From: Cryptomeria japonica
Taxonomy: Eukaryota; Streptophyta; Pinopsida; Cupressales; Cupressaceae
Direction: 5' to 3'
Assembly (NCBI RefSeq): GCF_030272615.1
Contig: NC_081410.1
Span: 575,076,263-575,140,262, forward strand
Length of the DNA: 64,000 bases
Part shown: positions 24,566-37,635 of the stretch, piece by piece
Position numbering within the stretch: the first letter of the stretch is position 1
Layout: every line of letters starts with the position of its first letter
Notes under the pieces: model-generated
The model's database searches: none
What the model was told of the DNA's origin: nothing
What the model saw: only the letters and a program-made list of their open reading frames with translations
Made by a program: the position numbers and the translations under genes

Positions 24566-24577
24566 GCTCCAATACCA
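24566..24577 (-). other. copia element 1 primer binding site
   Basis: Two bases inside the LTR end (CTAACA at 24,580) the minus strand reads TGGTATTGGAGC. This is a two-mismatch version of TGGTATCAGAGC, complementary to the 3' end of initiator tRNA-Met, the usual copia primer. It confirms the orientation. Confidence 0.8.
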
Positions 24578-24579
24578 AA

Positions 24580-25441
24580 TGTTAGAAAAGAAGAGGTTAA
24601 CAACAATATATGTAGTTTCAAATCAAACTATAAATCAGATTTATCTATGTTTAACAAATAGACATAAAATAACTTTAACAAGGAAAATAGGAATACCATA
24701 AAAGATCAACGCATAACATCATAATTATGTGGAGGAACCATTTCGAGAAAAAAATCCACCAAGAAGAGATGAAAGACTTATATTATCAACAATATGAAAT
24801 TACAATACAACTCTCAAAGTCCACTCAACCTTCAATACGACAACATAACCCTTGCAAAACAAGACTTGAACAAACTCATAAATGTCTCCAACTCAACACT
24901 TCAATTTATAGACCCATGGGGGCTCAAAATATCAACATAAAACATTACCATGGGTCAAATCAACGTTCTAAAAAACCATGCTAAAAATCCATGCAATCCC
25001 TACATGTCAACTCTTACATGACATTACACCTTCTTACGGGTTGTCATAAGAATCCCCCAGAAATAGGAGATACTCTTACATGCATTATAGACTAATGATA
25101 ACTTAGGTAAGGATTCTCTTGCATGTGTCATGATAGCTTATTCTCATGTCCAAAATCATTCACCCCACTTTTAGCCCTTACAATTGTCATAGGATCCGTG
25201 ATAACATCCCTAAAAATAGGCTTTCCATGTTATACCACTTGATGGGCACCTTTTGGCAACAATTCACTTGATTTTTAAGGCACTGACATGTGATAAGAGT
25301 GCCAACTAATAAAACCCACACCCCTTATGATGGAGCACGATAATTTAATTACATGAATGCCAAATAACCATAGGAAAACATAAAATGATAATAAATACAT
25401 AATTTAGAATTGTTAAGTTTGAGACACCTTAATTTCCAACA
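24580..25441 (-). repeat. copia element 1 5' LTR (862 bp)
   Basis: On the minus strand it starts TGTTGGAAATTAAGGTGTC at 25,441 and ends CTAACA at 24,580, directly before the primer binding site. The TG...CA ends and PBS spacing fit a copia LTR. I see no matching 3' LTR in the window. Its outer end directly abuts the truncated pol of copia element 2, suggesting that element 1 inserted there. Confidence 0.7.
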
Positions 25442-25479
25442 CTCATCATTAGGCCCACTGGGAGCTCATAGTTCTTCTT

Positions 25480-27748
25480 TATCAAGGGTAGAAGGAATCT
25501 AAACTACCTCCTTATTATGTTTCTCCTCTTTCTCTAGCTATAGCTCAACATTAGAAGGTTTCATCTCTACAAAAATGACACTTATATTATAAAGAATCTT
25601 CTTTATCATTGGATCCCAAAGCTTGCACCCTTTTACATCGACACCATAGCCAATAAAGATACATTTAACAACCTTATTCTCCACCAAAGATATTTTTTCT
25701 CTTGGAACATGCGCATAAGATTTACAACCAAATATACTAATATGTCTCACAAAAGGCTTCTTTTCTAACCACAACTCCATAGGTGTCTCATCAACAAGTG
25801 TTGATGTAGGATATGTGTTTACTAGATAGCAGGCAATGGCTATTATATCTTTAGCCCAAAACTTTTGTTGGAGGGAAACACCACTAAGAATACTCCTAGC
25901 CCTTTCCGTCAACATCTTGTTCATCCTCTCTGCAACTCCATTCTATTAAGGGGTGGACGGAGTTTTCTTATGCCTCTCAATCTCATGGTCCTTATACAAC
26001 TTGTCAAAATATTCCAAGAAAAACTCACCCCCATTGTCAATCCTCAAACACTTAATCTTTCTACTAGTCTGATTCTAAACAAGAGCCTTAAACTCCTTAA
26101 ACTAACAAAAGACTTCAAATTTACTTTTGAGAAAATAAAGAAATATTGTTCTACTGTAGTAATCAATGAATGAAACAAAATAAATAGATTTTGAAATTGA
26201 AGGAACATTAATAGGACCAAAAACATCATAATGTATCAAGTCTATCAACCTAAAAGTTTTGCGAGAAATGGAGTACAATTGAACACGATTTTGTTTACCA
26301 TGATGTAGTGTTCATAGAAATCGAAGTCAAGAATACAATCATCAAGCCCCTCAATGTGGCATTTATTTTTCAAGGTTTTGAGACCCATTTCATCAATGTT
26401 ACCAAATCTTTGGTGCCATAACATTGTCTTCTTCATTGGGAGTTTCATCTCCAAAGCATTGACACACTTAGGTACCCAAAACGCTTGACCATCAGATGTA
26501 TAAGCAATATTCCTCTCCATAGCTCGATTTGAAGGTGAGTATGAAGAATCTATAGCCCTCTTCTTGGGATCCAGAAAAACACTATTGCATTGAACTATGC
26601 ATGCATCCAACTGATACAAGGTGCATATCTGAACACCCTTAGCAATCACCATAGAACCTCTAGTCATTTTACATCCTCCTTGCAAGAAAACAACCTCCAC
26701 ACCCACATCACCCAATTTACTTGCAGAGAGTAGTTTCTATGTCAAACCTAGGGTGTGCATTGCACCATTGATCCACTTCACTCTACCATTAGGTTATTCA
26801 ATCTTCACTCTTCCATGACCAACAATCTTCACATGAGAGTCATCACCAACATTCTTCCCACCATCATATTTTTCATACTTTGAAAACCAACCCTGATGTG
26901 AGGTCATGTGAAAAGATGCACTCAAATATATCAACCACATATCTTCTAATGCATGTTTTGCCAAGGCTATGGCAAATGCTTCACCGTCACCCTAGCTAAG
27001 AGGATTTTTATGAATTTGAATTGGAGGGTTTCTTCTTCTTCTTTTTTTCCTCCTTACATTCTATTCACAAGTGACTGATTTTACTACAATTCCAACCTTT
27101 TGCCTTGGACTTTATAAGAGACTTAGATCTCCCATAGGATTTGGATCTACCTCTTTCATCTTTCTTGTCCTTATTGCTTTTCTCTTTCAATCTACCACAA
27201 ACTATAAGAGCCTCCTTAGTTTGCTAATAAGTTTTCCTCTGCATCTCTTTATAAAGTAACTATGCTACCACCTCATCCATCTTGAACTTGGTGATTGTAC
27301 TTAGAATAGCCATAACAAGGTGGTCCCATGATTCAGTCAATGAACATAACAAAAGCATGTAGTGATCATCCTTGATCTTGTCACCAACAAAACTCAATTG
27401 AGCAGTAAACATGATGAATGAATTGAGATGATCAACAGTGGATCCTCCATCTTTAGAGAGTACATCTTCTTTATCAAGCTTGTTTACTAGGGATTTACCA
27501 TGATAAACATCTCCAAGCTTCTTCTAAAGATCTTTCACAATCTTCTCTTTATGGACATTTAACTAAATGGATTTTGCTAAACATATCCTTATGAGGCCTT
27601 TAGCTTTTTGACCCATCGTATCCAAAACATCATGTGCTATACTTTGAGGTTTTGTTTTAGATATTGTAGCCCACAAATCTCAATCTACAAGCATATCCTC
27701 CATTTTTAACTTCCATAGTTTGAAGTTACTACCCTTAAACTTCTCCAT
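25480..27748 (-). pseudogene. copia element 2: gag, protease, integrase, truncated before RT
   Basis: From ATG at 27,748 the minus strand reads a UBN2-type gag (for example KSLVNKLDKEDVLSKDGGST near 27,500), a damaged zinc knuckle near 27,080, and a protease region around 26,900-26,740 without a clear D-S-G. Next are the pre-integrase domain (LWHQRFGNIDEMGLKTLKNK, 26,430-26,370), the integrase core (FIDYYSRTIFLYFLKSK, near 26,150; then CLRIDNGGEF) and its C-terminal part (25,924-25,538, with FGCKSYAHVPREK). A TPSTP-stop-stop-NGVAER piece shows the usual Q-Q-N-G-V-A-E-R with both Gln codons turned into stops. RT and RNase H would follow but coding stops at the LTR of element 1. Many stops and frameshifts make it inactive. 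Confidence 0.85.
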
Positions 27749-27865
27749 ACCAAATTTTGTGTATGTGCTTCCTACAACAAGATTTTTAAAATACTCTACA
27801 AATGCTCCCACTACACTTGACTTTAGTATAAAAAGATCCGCTACCCAACAATATGACCAAAACTG

Positions 27866-28380
27866 TCTAGGCTCTGATACATGCTAAAAGGAAGAAAGGT
27901 GTGAAAATGCTTTCAAACACTAATCTAGTGGGGGAGATATCACAAATTTTCCTTCAAATATTAAACTATTATAAAATAAGAGACACATACAAAAGCAGAT
28001 ATACAACATGCAAATAGATTAACAATAAACACAAGAAATATTATGGGAAAACCCTATGGGGAGAAAATCCCAACACTCCAAAAGTTGTGCAATATATTAC
28101 TTAGAAATCAACAACAAAATACATTATACTTGCAGAGCAAAATTTTCATACGAGAATCACTAGCTATAGATCTAGAGGTAACTCAATAGCCATAAGACTC
28201 TTACACACAACCTCTATCTTGCCATGAAATATACAGGAGATACAATACATGAAACCATCAAACAATATTATAAAACCACGAGCTAAAACCACTTAAAAAG
28301 TGATGCCCAACTTATCTCCAATCCAAGATGCCCTATGATGTGTTAAAAATGCACCAACATGTGTAACACCTTTTACAACA
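27866..28380 (-). repeat. copia element 2 5' LTR with primer binding site
   Basis: The minus strand reads TGTATCAGAGCC at 27,866-27,877, a near match to the initiator tRNA-Met primer site TGGTATCAGAGC. Upstream of it is a roughly 500-bp segment that would begin TGTTGTAAAAGGTGTTACA at about 28,380 and end TTTTAGCA near 27,880. No second copy was found, so the outer boundary is approximate. Confidence 0.55.
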
Positions 28381-28739
28381 CATTTTTATATTTCCTATTT
28401 CAGGAGACCCAACTTCTAGAGGCCCTAACTTTTGAACTAGGCATTCGAGTAATGAATTGTTTTAAACAACCAAAATCTCATGAAGTGATCTATCAAGGTA
28501 TAAACTTATTCATTAGATAAAGCCACTTTTGGGCCATTTCAGAGCCTCTACGACCTTCAAAATTAACTTTAAAACTTTCATTCACAACTTTAAAAAACAT
28601 AAACTTTAATATCTTCAAATCTAGACATGATTTTGCAACAAAAATTTATTGGCGTGATTCTTTACACCATTTTCCTAATATTCTACCACTTATTGAACAC
28701 TTTACAAGAGCAAGGGGAGTATCTACACTATAATTTAAT

Positions 28740-28960
28740 TACTAGGGACCATGACGCACAGACTCTGAACACCATCTGAACTTCTTTGTGTTCACTTGTT
28801 TTGTCAATGCATATGCAACATTCATCAAAGTATCAACCTTCTTCAATTTTACCTTCCCATCCTCTACCATATCTTGAACAAAATAAAATTGAAAATCGAT
28901 GTGCTTTTTCTCTAACATGGAAAATCAAATTCGTTGCTAAGAAAATGGCATTTTATCTGT
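28740..28960 (-). pseudogene. copia element 3: RNase H C-terminal fragment
   Basis: The minus-strand translation reads KHIDFQFYFVQDMVEDGKVK, followed by a piece with TLMNVAYALTKQVNTKKFRW. This matches the end of copia RNase H, where T-K-H-I-D-h-x-Y-H-F-h-R is followed by N-h-A-D-x-L-T-K. The active-site side of the domain is missing, and the A-D of ADALTK has become A-Y. It does not belong to element 2, whose 5' end lies just below it, so it is the tail of a third copia element. Confidence 0.8.
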
Positions 28961-30330
28961 TACAACAGATTGTAATCAATCCTGGATCAAATCTAATATC
29001 CAAACACAAGGTCTTCTAAGTCAAATGGTTTCCTTACAAGCATGAGTAGTCGTCATATACTTCTCATATATCGTGGACAAAGTGACAACAACTTGTCACT
29101 TACTCATCCAACTAATACCACACTAACTCATTTGAGGTCAAAATCTGACAAAATTTTTTGACGAAAGTGAATTAATTTATATTGTTTTGTTGGGTACCTT
29201 TCAATTTAATGTGATATTTTTATTTTTATTTTTTTGGTCCCCGACCTTCGTCGAAATTTCGATAAACAATAATGTTCATCGCTAGTCCAACGATATTCCG
29301 ATGAATGCTTAAAGTCAAACTGTTTCCAACGGTCAGTATATGGTTAGCACCACCTTAATTTGTGGTCGGTCGATAGGTATATGGTTTGATGCCCTAGCCG
29401 ACTATTCTAATATGTTTAATTATAGGCCTATTTGATGATTCCAATTGGCACTTGAGGTTGGCATAATATTCGAGTAATCCAAACATTCCTCTATAGTCAC
29501 TTGACAAGGAATTTTTATGTTGTTTTAGTCTCTGATTTGAAGGCCATTGTCAAACTGTCCCAAAAATAGTGACAATTATAGTTTGGAAGTTTTCTTTTGT
29601 TAAGTGCAGTTGTCTCTCACTTTGTATTCATTTTAAAGAACCATGATTGTTATCACAAATGTACTATTACTTACTGTATGGAGTTGCCTGATAATGACGA
29701 ACAAATGATGACTATTTAGATCTATCCTCACAGTAAACTTTAAAAGTCTGACTTCTTCCAAATGTTGGAGTCTTTCATTGTTTATAGGCCTTAAGGACCT
29801 TTTGAACGTTGCCTCAAGTGCATGTAGACATCCATGAAAGTACCTTGAGTCCCCTTGTGATCCATTTGAAAGGTGAACAATTGTAATGAGCATACAAAAA
29901 TTTGTAAGTCTGATCCTTGATAGTAAGTTCACATACTTTATGGGGTGTTGTTACAAAATAAAAGCATATTGGAAAAGGTTGCATTACAAGGTTTAATATC
30001 TCTGTTCCTAGAGTCTGATCCATGTGGCAAAAGTTTAAATCCAAAGTTCATAGTCCTTGTCAAGGTGCATTGACATCATGAATGGATGTGTAAAGCAGCA
30101 TGTTTGAAGCATGGTTTCATTGTTCCCTACTATCCTTATATTTCTCAAGAGTATTGTTCCTTTGAATAACATGGTGTTCCTTTGTTCAAGCCTTGTATCC
30201 ATGAAGTTGGCCTTGTTATGTGTTAAATCCTGATAAGAAATTGTGCCAAGAAGGCCTTGTGGGTGGATTTGCTGATTGGAGCCTAGTTTCGACGATTTAT
30301 CTAAATATTCAAGCTTGGTAAAGAAAAATC
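28961..30330. other. Spacer with CACTA-like subterminal sequence, no gene
   Basis: No protein is recognisable. Between about 29,150 and 29,420 there are repeated short motifs such as TTGACGAAAG, CTTCGTCGAAATTTCGA and CCAACGATATTCCGATGAA, plus CGGTCGGTCGATAGG. These resemble the short inverted subterminal motifs of CACTA transposons and precede the CACTA transposase below. A terminal CACTA inverted repeat could not be fixed. From 29,500 to 30,300 nothing stands out. Confidence 0.45.
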
Positions 30331-33300
30331 ATGTCAGATAATATTGGTGCAGAACAAAATGAAGAAACACTTGCTAGATTGAAAAGAAAGGGTGATGGGA
30401 AATGTTATTGTCCTTTCAATAATTGCAAGGGATTAAAGACGAGAAGACTTTTAATCACAACAACTAAGAAACATTATAGGCAGCATGGTCATGTTGAAGG
30501 GGGGCACGATTATCATCCATTGGTAAGTTGTTCATTATATATCTTTATATTGATTGAATTTGTAAATGTTTATATCGTTTTAACATTTTTTATATATAAA
30601 AAAAATCACTTGATCATGATCATAGTTTATTTGTGTCGATCATTATTATAAAGGTGGGGCACATGATATGGATTATCATGGCCCGAAGAATGTGGATTTG
30701 CAAGCGGGGGAACATGGAGTTGTGAATATCGAAGATGAAGTTAATGATCCTATGGAAGAAGATGATCATGCGCTAGAAAAACAGTTGAAGATGATGGTAC
30801 AAATACATTGATCCATGACACATTTAGTGGTGCAGCTGATCATGATGATGATCAAGATGACTTTGATGATGTTCATGATTTACCCGTACTTGAGAAAGCA
30901 TACGAGCCCCTTAATGAAGGCTCCCAAACAACTCTTCTCTTTATTGTATTGTTGCTGGTGAACTTGAAGGTTATGAATGGTTTATCCAACATAGCAATCT
31001 CACTGATGTTAAGGTATGTTACATATGTCATCTTTTTTCATCTATTTTTGTTGTTAATTCATCAATAGTAAATTAAGGATGAAATATGTACCATTACTGT
31101 TTGTTATATTAATTAACAAATTATTTTTTTGTTGTAGATTGATAGGTGAATTTTTGTTACCACAATCAAATATTTTACCTCGCTCATAGCAAGATTTATA
31201 TGCCATTATGAAAGATATTGGAATGGAGTATCAAACAATAGATGCATGTCTCAATGATCATATTATATACCATAAACAACATGAATTTGCAACAGAATGC
31301 CCAAAATGTCATATCAATAGATATCGAACGGATCAACTAACAAAAAAGGTGGCTTGCAAGGTTCTTCGTTATATTCCCATTATTCCACGTATGCAATGAT
31401 TATTTAAGTGTGAAAGCTTAGCGCAAATTATGGATTACCATGCACAAAATAGAAGTGGAGATGACATTCTTCAAATGCCTGCAGATGGTTCTGCATTTAG
31501 GGACATGGAGGAAAAATGACCACTTTAAAGAATAACATCATAATCTCAGGCTTTCATTGGCAACGAACGGTGTCAATACATTTGGAGAGATGAGATCTAT
31601 TTACTCGGTGTGGCCTTTTTTTGTTATCAACAATAACATTCCTCCATGGATGTCAATAAAGAGGGAGCACATAATGTTGGCAATGAGTGTTCCAGGTATT
31701 TGTTTACATCAATTTTCTTTAACATAGTAGCATCTCATTTGTCTTATTTGTGGCTTAATGACTTATATCTTTTTCATTTAATAGTCATGTACATTAATTT
31801 ATATATATTGCAGTAAAATGGTTATAATAATTATGTAATATTTGTGTTCATTCAACTAGGTAAGTACCAAGTTAAAGATATGAATGTATATATCGAGACT
31901 CTTATTGATGAGTTACTAAAGTTATTATCGAGTCTCTTATTGATGAGTTACTAAAGTTATGGAATGGCATCACTATGTATGACGTCTCTAGACCAATAAG
32001 ACAAATACAATTTCATGCAATGCTTGTATGGACAATTGATGATGTCCCAAGGCTAACACATTTTTTGTGGTATGTTATAACGTTCGACTGCACTTTAATG
32101 ATATTTAATTTTATGAAGTATATATCATGCATGTTTTTAAAATAATCTATTCATTATATATAATTATAAAAAAATGACATATTTAATCCAATTATATATG
32201 ATATTGCAAGTCTTCAAACAAAGGGAAAATTTGCATGTCCAGTTTATGGTCCAAAGATGAAATCTCGTCATTCAACAAGTTTAGGAAAGAAGGTGTTTGA
32301 TGAGTATGGGCACTTCCTCCACATAAATCATAAGTATCGAATTACATCAAAACATCTTTTCAATGGGAAAGAAGAAGCTACATCAAAACCACGAAGAATG
32401 ACACCTTGCCTATGGAAGTTGGAATATAATAGAATTAATCGTCAAGGTTATACATCAGATCAAATTGTTTATCTATCATATATGATATGTTTGAAATTTA
32501 TATTTTTTATATTGTGTTTTGTTGACTCATGTTGTAATTGACAATGATTGTCGTTGTTAATTTGTTTAACTTATATGCTTCATGAAGGTTGTCAAGGCAT
32601 TAATGCTCGGCTTCCACAGGGACTGAAAAGTTATCCCAGACAATTTAGTTTGTTGCCCTACTATGAGAAGCTACAAATTGTGCATTTGTTTGATACAATG
32701 CATATCAGAAAGAATTTAACAGAAACATTATGAAAAATATTGGATGAAAGGCATGAAAAAAGAAAAAATTGTCAAAATTTGTAGTGACATTCAGGAAGCC
32801 AATCATGTAATGAAAAATGTCATTCAATTAAATAGCGATGGAGACCAAATTAATATAAGTGTCCTTCCTTGGTTATTAACGGAGAAACAAAGCAATGCTA
32901 TAAAAGAAGTCATACGAAAAATTCGATTTCCCACAGGATTTGTTGCGAACATAAACAATATCATAACAAAGAAAGGTGAATTTGGGTCAGGGATGAAAAC
33001 ACATGATTGGCATACCTTCATTAAGGTAATTATTCTAGTATATTATATATATTTATTTGTATACTGCATGTACTTTTCAGTGTATTATGTTTACTACTTT
33101 TGGAAAAATAATGAAAAGATCATTTTATAATTGTTGCAATACGTTCTACCTCTATCTCTCCCAAAAAACTTCAACAAAAATGTCAAGAAAGTTATATATG
33201 ATCTTGCAAAATGCATGAGGTAAGTAGCGATATTTTTTCAATTCATTGTATAGATCTTATATTTGCCATTTGTTTAACTTGTTATATAATATATTGTATG

Positions 33301-35024
33301 TTTTTGTTAAATCGCGTTAATATATTTGCGCCTTGAATCACTTGTAGATGGTTGTCATCTAAACAAATCCATAAAGAAGATATAAATTATTGGAAGAGAA
33401 AAATTCCCCGTCTAATGTGTGAAATGCAAAAGTGTCTACCTTTGACATTTTTCAATGCACAAGAACACTACCTCATACACCAAGTTGAGGAGATTGAATT
33501 GTGTGGACCTGTACACACAAGGTCAATGTGGATGGTTGAGAGGCACTTGAAATTTTTGAAGGCTTTGGTTAGACAAAGAGCACATACTAAGGGTTCTATG
33601 GTGGAGGGATATATGGTATACCAGACCATGGTGTACATTACTGAATATCTTCCTAAGTTTGCAGTAAAGTTCCATGTAGATCACATTTGGGATCCCAACT
33701 CCATTAACAAATTCGAAGGGGAGTACTTGATGGGGAAAGGTAGATTGAGGAAAGTGAGAGGTAATTATAAGATGGTCATGGAGATTAATTAGAATACATT
33801 TTACATTTGGTTTTTATGTATATTGTACTTATTTAATTATTAATTTTCAATATACATCAATTATAAATTAAGGTTGTATATCGTGGTAATTAACTAATTA
33901 TACATCGTTTGTGAATTTCAATTTTTTTTGTTACAATTGGTCGAGAGTGGGATGCACTACATTTGTACGTCACAAACAATCTTGATTGGATGACAGTATG
34001 GATTGAACGATGTCAACAATCTAGTTGTGCATTAACATGGGAAGGTGTGGCTTCATTGGTTAAAGAATCTCATCGTAATGGAGATTCCAATTTTAAACCA
34101 AGGGAAATTGATTTAGCATATGGTTTAAGAGATAAACAAGTACATATAAATATATTAAACACCCATATTATTTAATTATTTTTAATTATATTATTGATGT
34201 ATATATATGTTCAGTTTTTTTCTTTGCATACATTCGGCCAAGAATAAATATGTTTATCAATTGACGATGCAATAATTTTTACATGTTTGACATATTGCAG
34301 GTGAAACACCACAAGGCTATGTGGTGCAATGGTCGTAAATTTTGAATCAAAAAGTTGGATGACACGAAGAAAACTTGTGATTCTGGGATAACTGCAGTCT
34401 TTTAGGTGACTAATGTTTCATCCGGAAGCGACATACATCCAGAAGTATCAAAAAAATGATACTATGGGATTTTGGATGATAAACTTGAGTATGACTTTGA
34501 GTCCTTCAAATTAGTTATGTTCGTCGTCCAATGGTACAAGCTACGATTGAATGAAAATGATCTCGAGAGAACTGTTATTGAACATGATAATGGATTTACC
34601 ATGGTTAATACAAGGTCGTTCAAGCGAGTTGGAGATGAGCCCTATGTTCTTCCAAGCCAATGTGAGCAGGTATTACTCAGAGGTTCCAGGTAAACCGGGT
34701 TGGTCATTTGTTGTTATACCTGATCCAAGAGGAAGGTTGGTAAAGTATAATGTGGTGGAAGAAGAAGATACCGAAGAACTAGAAGATGATGTAGATGATG
34801 ATCAAGATTAACAGTTAGTTGATGATGTTCCTGACGAAGATGTCGAAGAAGAGGAACTAGATCATGATGATGTAGGAGTTAATGTTCATGAAGATGATAT
34901 TGGTGTGGATGATGACATTATCAAAATTGATATCAATGATGATGATGATATGACCAATCCTTACAATGTTGAATCTGGATTGGATGATATAGACAAAGAG
35001 TTGGATGAAGAAGAAGGTCAATGA
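30331..35024 (+). pseudogene. CACTA (En/Spm) transposase gene, TNP2-like, with introns, decayed
   Basis: A plus-strand gene split into about nine exon-like blocks separated by AT-rich introns. Order: N-terminal exon (30,331-30,522, donor GTAAGT); EPLNEGSQTT...NLKVMNGLSN (30,900-31,010); ATECPKCHINRYRTDQ and KVLRYIPIIPRMQ (31,290-31,400), the tnp2 core; VWTIDDVPRLTHF-like text near 32,020-32,065 with its frame altered; CPVYGPKMKSRHSTSLGKK (32,235-32,295); GINARLPQGLKSYPRQ (32,596-32,645); a DUF4218-type region (33,352-33,792); and a DUF4216-type region (34,472-34,690). It ends in an Asp/Glu-rich tail (34,750-35,020). The enzyme would bind element ends and catalyse cut-and-paste transposition. 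A 35-bp direct duplication at 31,897-31,965 and several stops inactivate it. Confidence 0.85.
33352..33792 (+). pseudogene. DUF4218-type exon of the CACTA transposase
   Basis: The longest clean block of the CACTA gene. It reads LPLTFFNAQEHYLIHQVEEI, then CGPVHTRSMWMVERHLKFLK, then MVEGYMVYQTMVYITEYL, the typical order of the DUF4218 region following tnp2 in plant CACTA proteins. Good splice-like ends flank it, with an acceptor near 33,347 (CTTGTAG). Function within the transposase is not known to me. Confidence 0.8.
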
Positions 35025-37129
35025 CATTGAAATGTATGAGTTATGCGATTATATTATCTATTTGATATTGATTTCTTGATAGAATTATATGTGACTTATA
35101 TGGTTACATAATTAATTCATGATGTTTTTAATTTTTATGTCATTACATAATTAATTCATGATGTACTTTTTAATGTTTTTAATTCATGATTATAATGAAT
35201 AGTGTTTTGGGAAATTTCATGAAAGATAACACATTGATCGTAGTAGTGAAATAATTGCAAAGTCGTTTAGATTTTTTAGACCAATCACCCTTTGCAATGT
35301 CATTTTTAGGATCATCTCCAATTTGATTAACTATAGGAACTTTGGGACTCATTTGACCTTCTGCATATAATTAGTACCTTAGAATAATGTGTTAATGAGA
35401 TGTTTTCCTTACTCCATGATGGTGACATTTTACCAAAATTAGAATTCATCCTTTAAGATATTATTTTTCTTAATCTCTATTGCAGGAGTAATTTCTTGTT
35501 ACACAAAAAATCCAGGATAAGCTTGTTTGCACATGATTTGTTGGAATTTGCTAGATTTACTCTATGATTCTTTTGGTGTTATATCCTAATTGTTGAATTG
35601 CTTGTTAAATTGTTTATTATATTATCCTAAATTAATTTGAGTTGTGCATTCTATTTGCCATTAACTGCTAAGTTGACATCATGTTCCATCTTCTTGTGCT
35701 ATGACCTGACTATTCATATTGGTTAATCTGTTATCGTGTGGTAAAAATAAAAACTAAATAAATAAATGTGAACAAAGTTCTTATTGATTATAGGAGGGAA
35801 ATATTTAATATGCAAATGAACTCATTTGAAGTGTCTCTTTGTTTCTAGCATTGAGCAAGATGTGATTTCTAGTAGCACTCACTTTTATGTCTTTGCAGGG
35901 TCAGAAGGATAAAGGAAATTATCAATCCTTGTCATGACAAAATTGAGTATACCTTGGATTGAAAAGTGAAAGATATGTTTGAATTAAGAATAGTACTAGT
36001 AGCAATGTCTTTCTCTTTCTCTTAAGAAAACGTGTGATTGATATTGAATACAACAAATTATTTAATTTTGAATTCTTCGTGTTCATATAATTTGGAATTT
36101 GATACCTTAGATTGATTATGTTTTTTAATAAAAATTTCTTGACATGAGAATTTTGGAGATATGGGAGTGGCAACATTATTTTAAATCCTCCCTTGGATGG
36201 ATCTGTCAACTACCCAACCTCCAATGCTATATAACTGTATGATATTTTCACAATTTGTCTAATTAAATTTAACTTTCCCTATGAAAGACTAATTAGACAA
36301 GACACAACCGACTTATAAATCTCAAATGTATCTTGATGGTCCAACTATGTAACAACATGCAATTTCTTCACACGATGACTTAGAGTAGCAATTATCAACC
36401 ATAGATAATTATAACAAAGAACTTATTTGGAAATGAAAAAATCCACAACACATTTGAAAATAAGACAACTAGATTTTGTATTGCTTGAAAATAAGAGTCT
36501 TCACAACTGATTAATTATCATATATGTTTTGTATATCTTAATATTACAAAATGATTTCCCATGTATAGGGAAAATAAGAGTTATTTCAATGAAAAGACAT
36601 GTCTTTCTAAAAGAGAATAATTTTAACAACAACTAATTATTTCTAATGAAGATATTAACAAACCCCATGTGGTCAACATATTCATGAGCCTGGTAAACAT
36701 TAGTATTTGCAAAGAGATGGCCCGTCATGTATTAATAATCACAAAGGAATTCCTTTGCACAAGTTTTAAAAATGGCAATTAATTCCTTGAATTAACAATC
36801 ACAAAGGACCAATTTGACAAGAAGATAATTCCACACCACAATTGCAGAGAAAAGAAACTGGATCTTTATATTAATCTTCAAAGTATGAGTACATGGTATA
36901 CTATTTAGTCTAATATAGCTCCTATTCTATTTTCTAATGTCTTTTAGAATACGGTCTTGGTTTCTCCTTTATACAAAATGAGGAGAAACAACAAACATCA
37001 AGCCATTTACATGAATTGCATCCTTTCATAACTAACAACTTAAGATAAAACATAATAAACTAACACATCAGGAATATAACTAAAAAAAAACTTTTTGGAG
37101 AATATCATGCTTGAAACGAGGAAGAAATA
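35025..37129. other. AT-rich spacer, no gene seen
   Basis: This stretch runs between the end of the CACTA gene and the family 2 fragment. Two repeats of TTAATTCATGATGT (35,111 and 35,152) lie just after the CACTA gene. No matching CACTA terminal repeat, LTR or protein was identified. It may contain the 3' side of the CACTA element and the downstream part of the family 2 unit. Confidence 0.45.
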
Positions 37130-37635
37130 ACCCCAAGGTTTGATTCATCGTGTGATTTTTCGCCAGTTTGCTCCTTTCCTTTGAGTACTCATTTCTTCTT
37201 CTGGGAAGACATCTTGGAGGGTCTTAAGTACTCCTCTACCTATTATGAGATTTGAACATGAGTAGACCATTGGTAATGGAGAACATCTGGCATAATAAGA
37301 AAATGGTCTTTCAATTTCTTGCTATTAATTCCTCGAACTTCAACCACAAACATTGAGAATATATTTTCCAATACAAAAACCCTATCTAGGAACATGTTAA
37401 AACTTTTAACACTGAAGTCTTTATCTTCCTTCAAATGGGAAATGATTTGCAAAACAATGTCTTTATACTATATTTTCCATTCTTCCAAACTCTTTGCACG
37501 ACCCTCTTTATGAATGAATTCAGGGATCGTCCAATGCTTAATAGTACGAAAGGAGGATATTTTGTCTTTTATTCTTCCTTCTTCTTGTTCTATGCAATCT
37601 ATTTCCTTAATAATAGTATTGATCATTTCCTATGT
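37130..37635 (-). pseudogene. Family 2 unknown protein, probable C-terminal part
   Basis: From the copia LTR boundary the minus strand reads an open frame from about 37,630 to 37,243 with one TAG. It includes KEIDCIEQEEGRIKDK, KHWTIPEFIHKEGRAKSLEE, IISHLKEDKDFSVKSFNMFL and VVEVRGINSKKLKDHFLIM, ending at a double stop near 37,243. The character (helical, charged, no transposon motif) and strand match the family 2 coding region that ends at the other side of the copia element (57,219). I infer that the two were one gene before insertion. I do not know its function. Confidence 0.45.
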
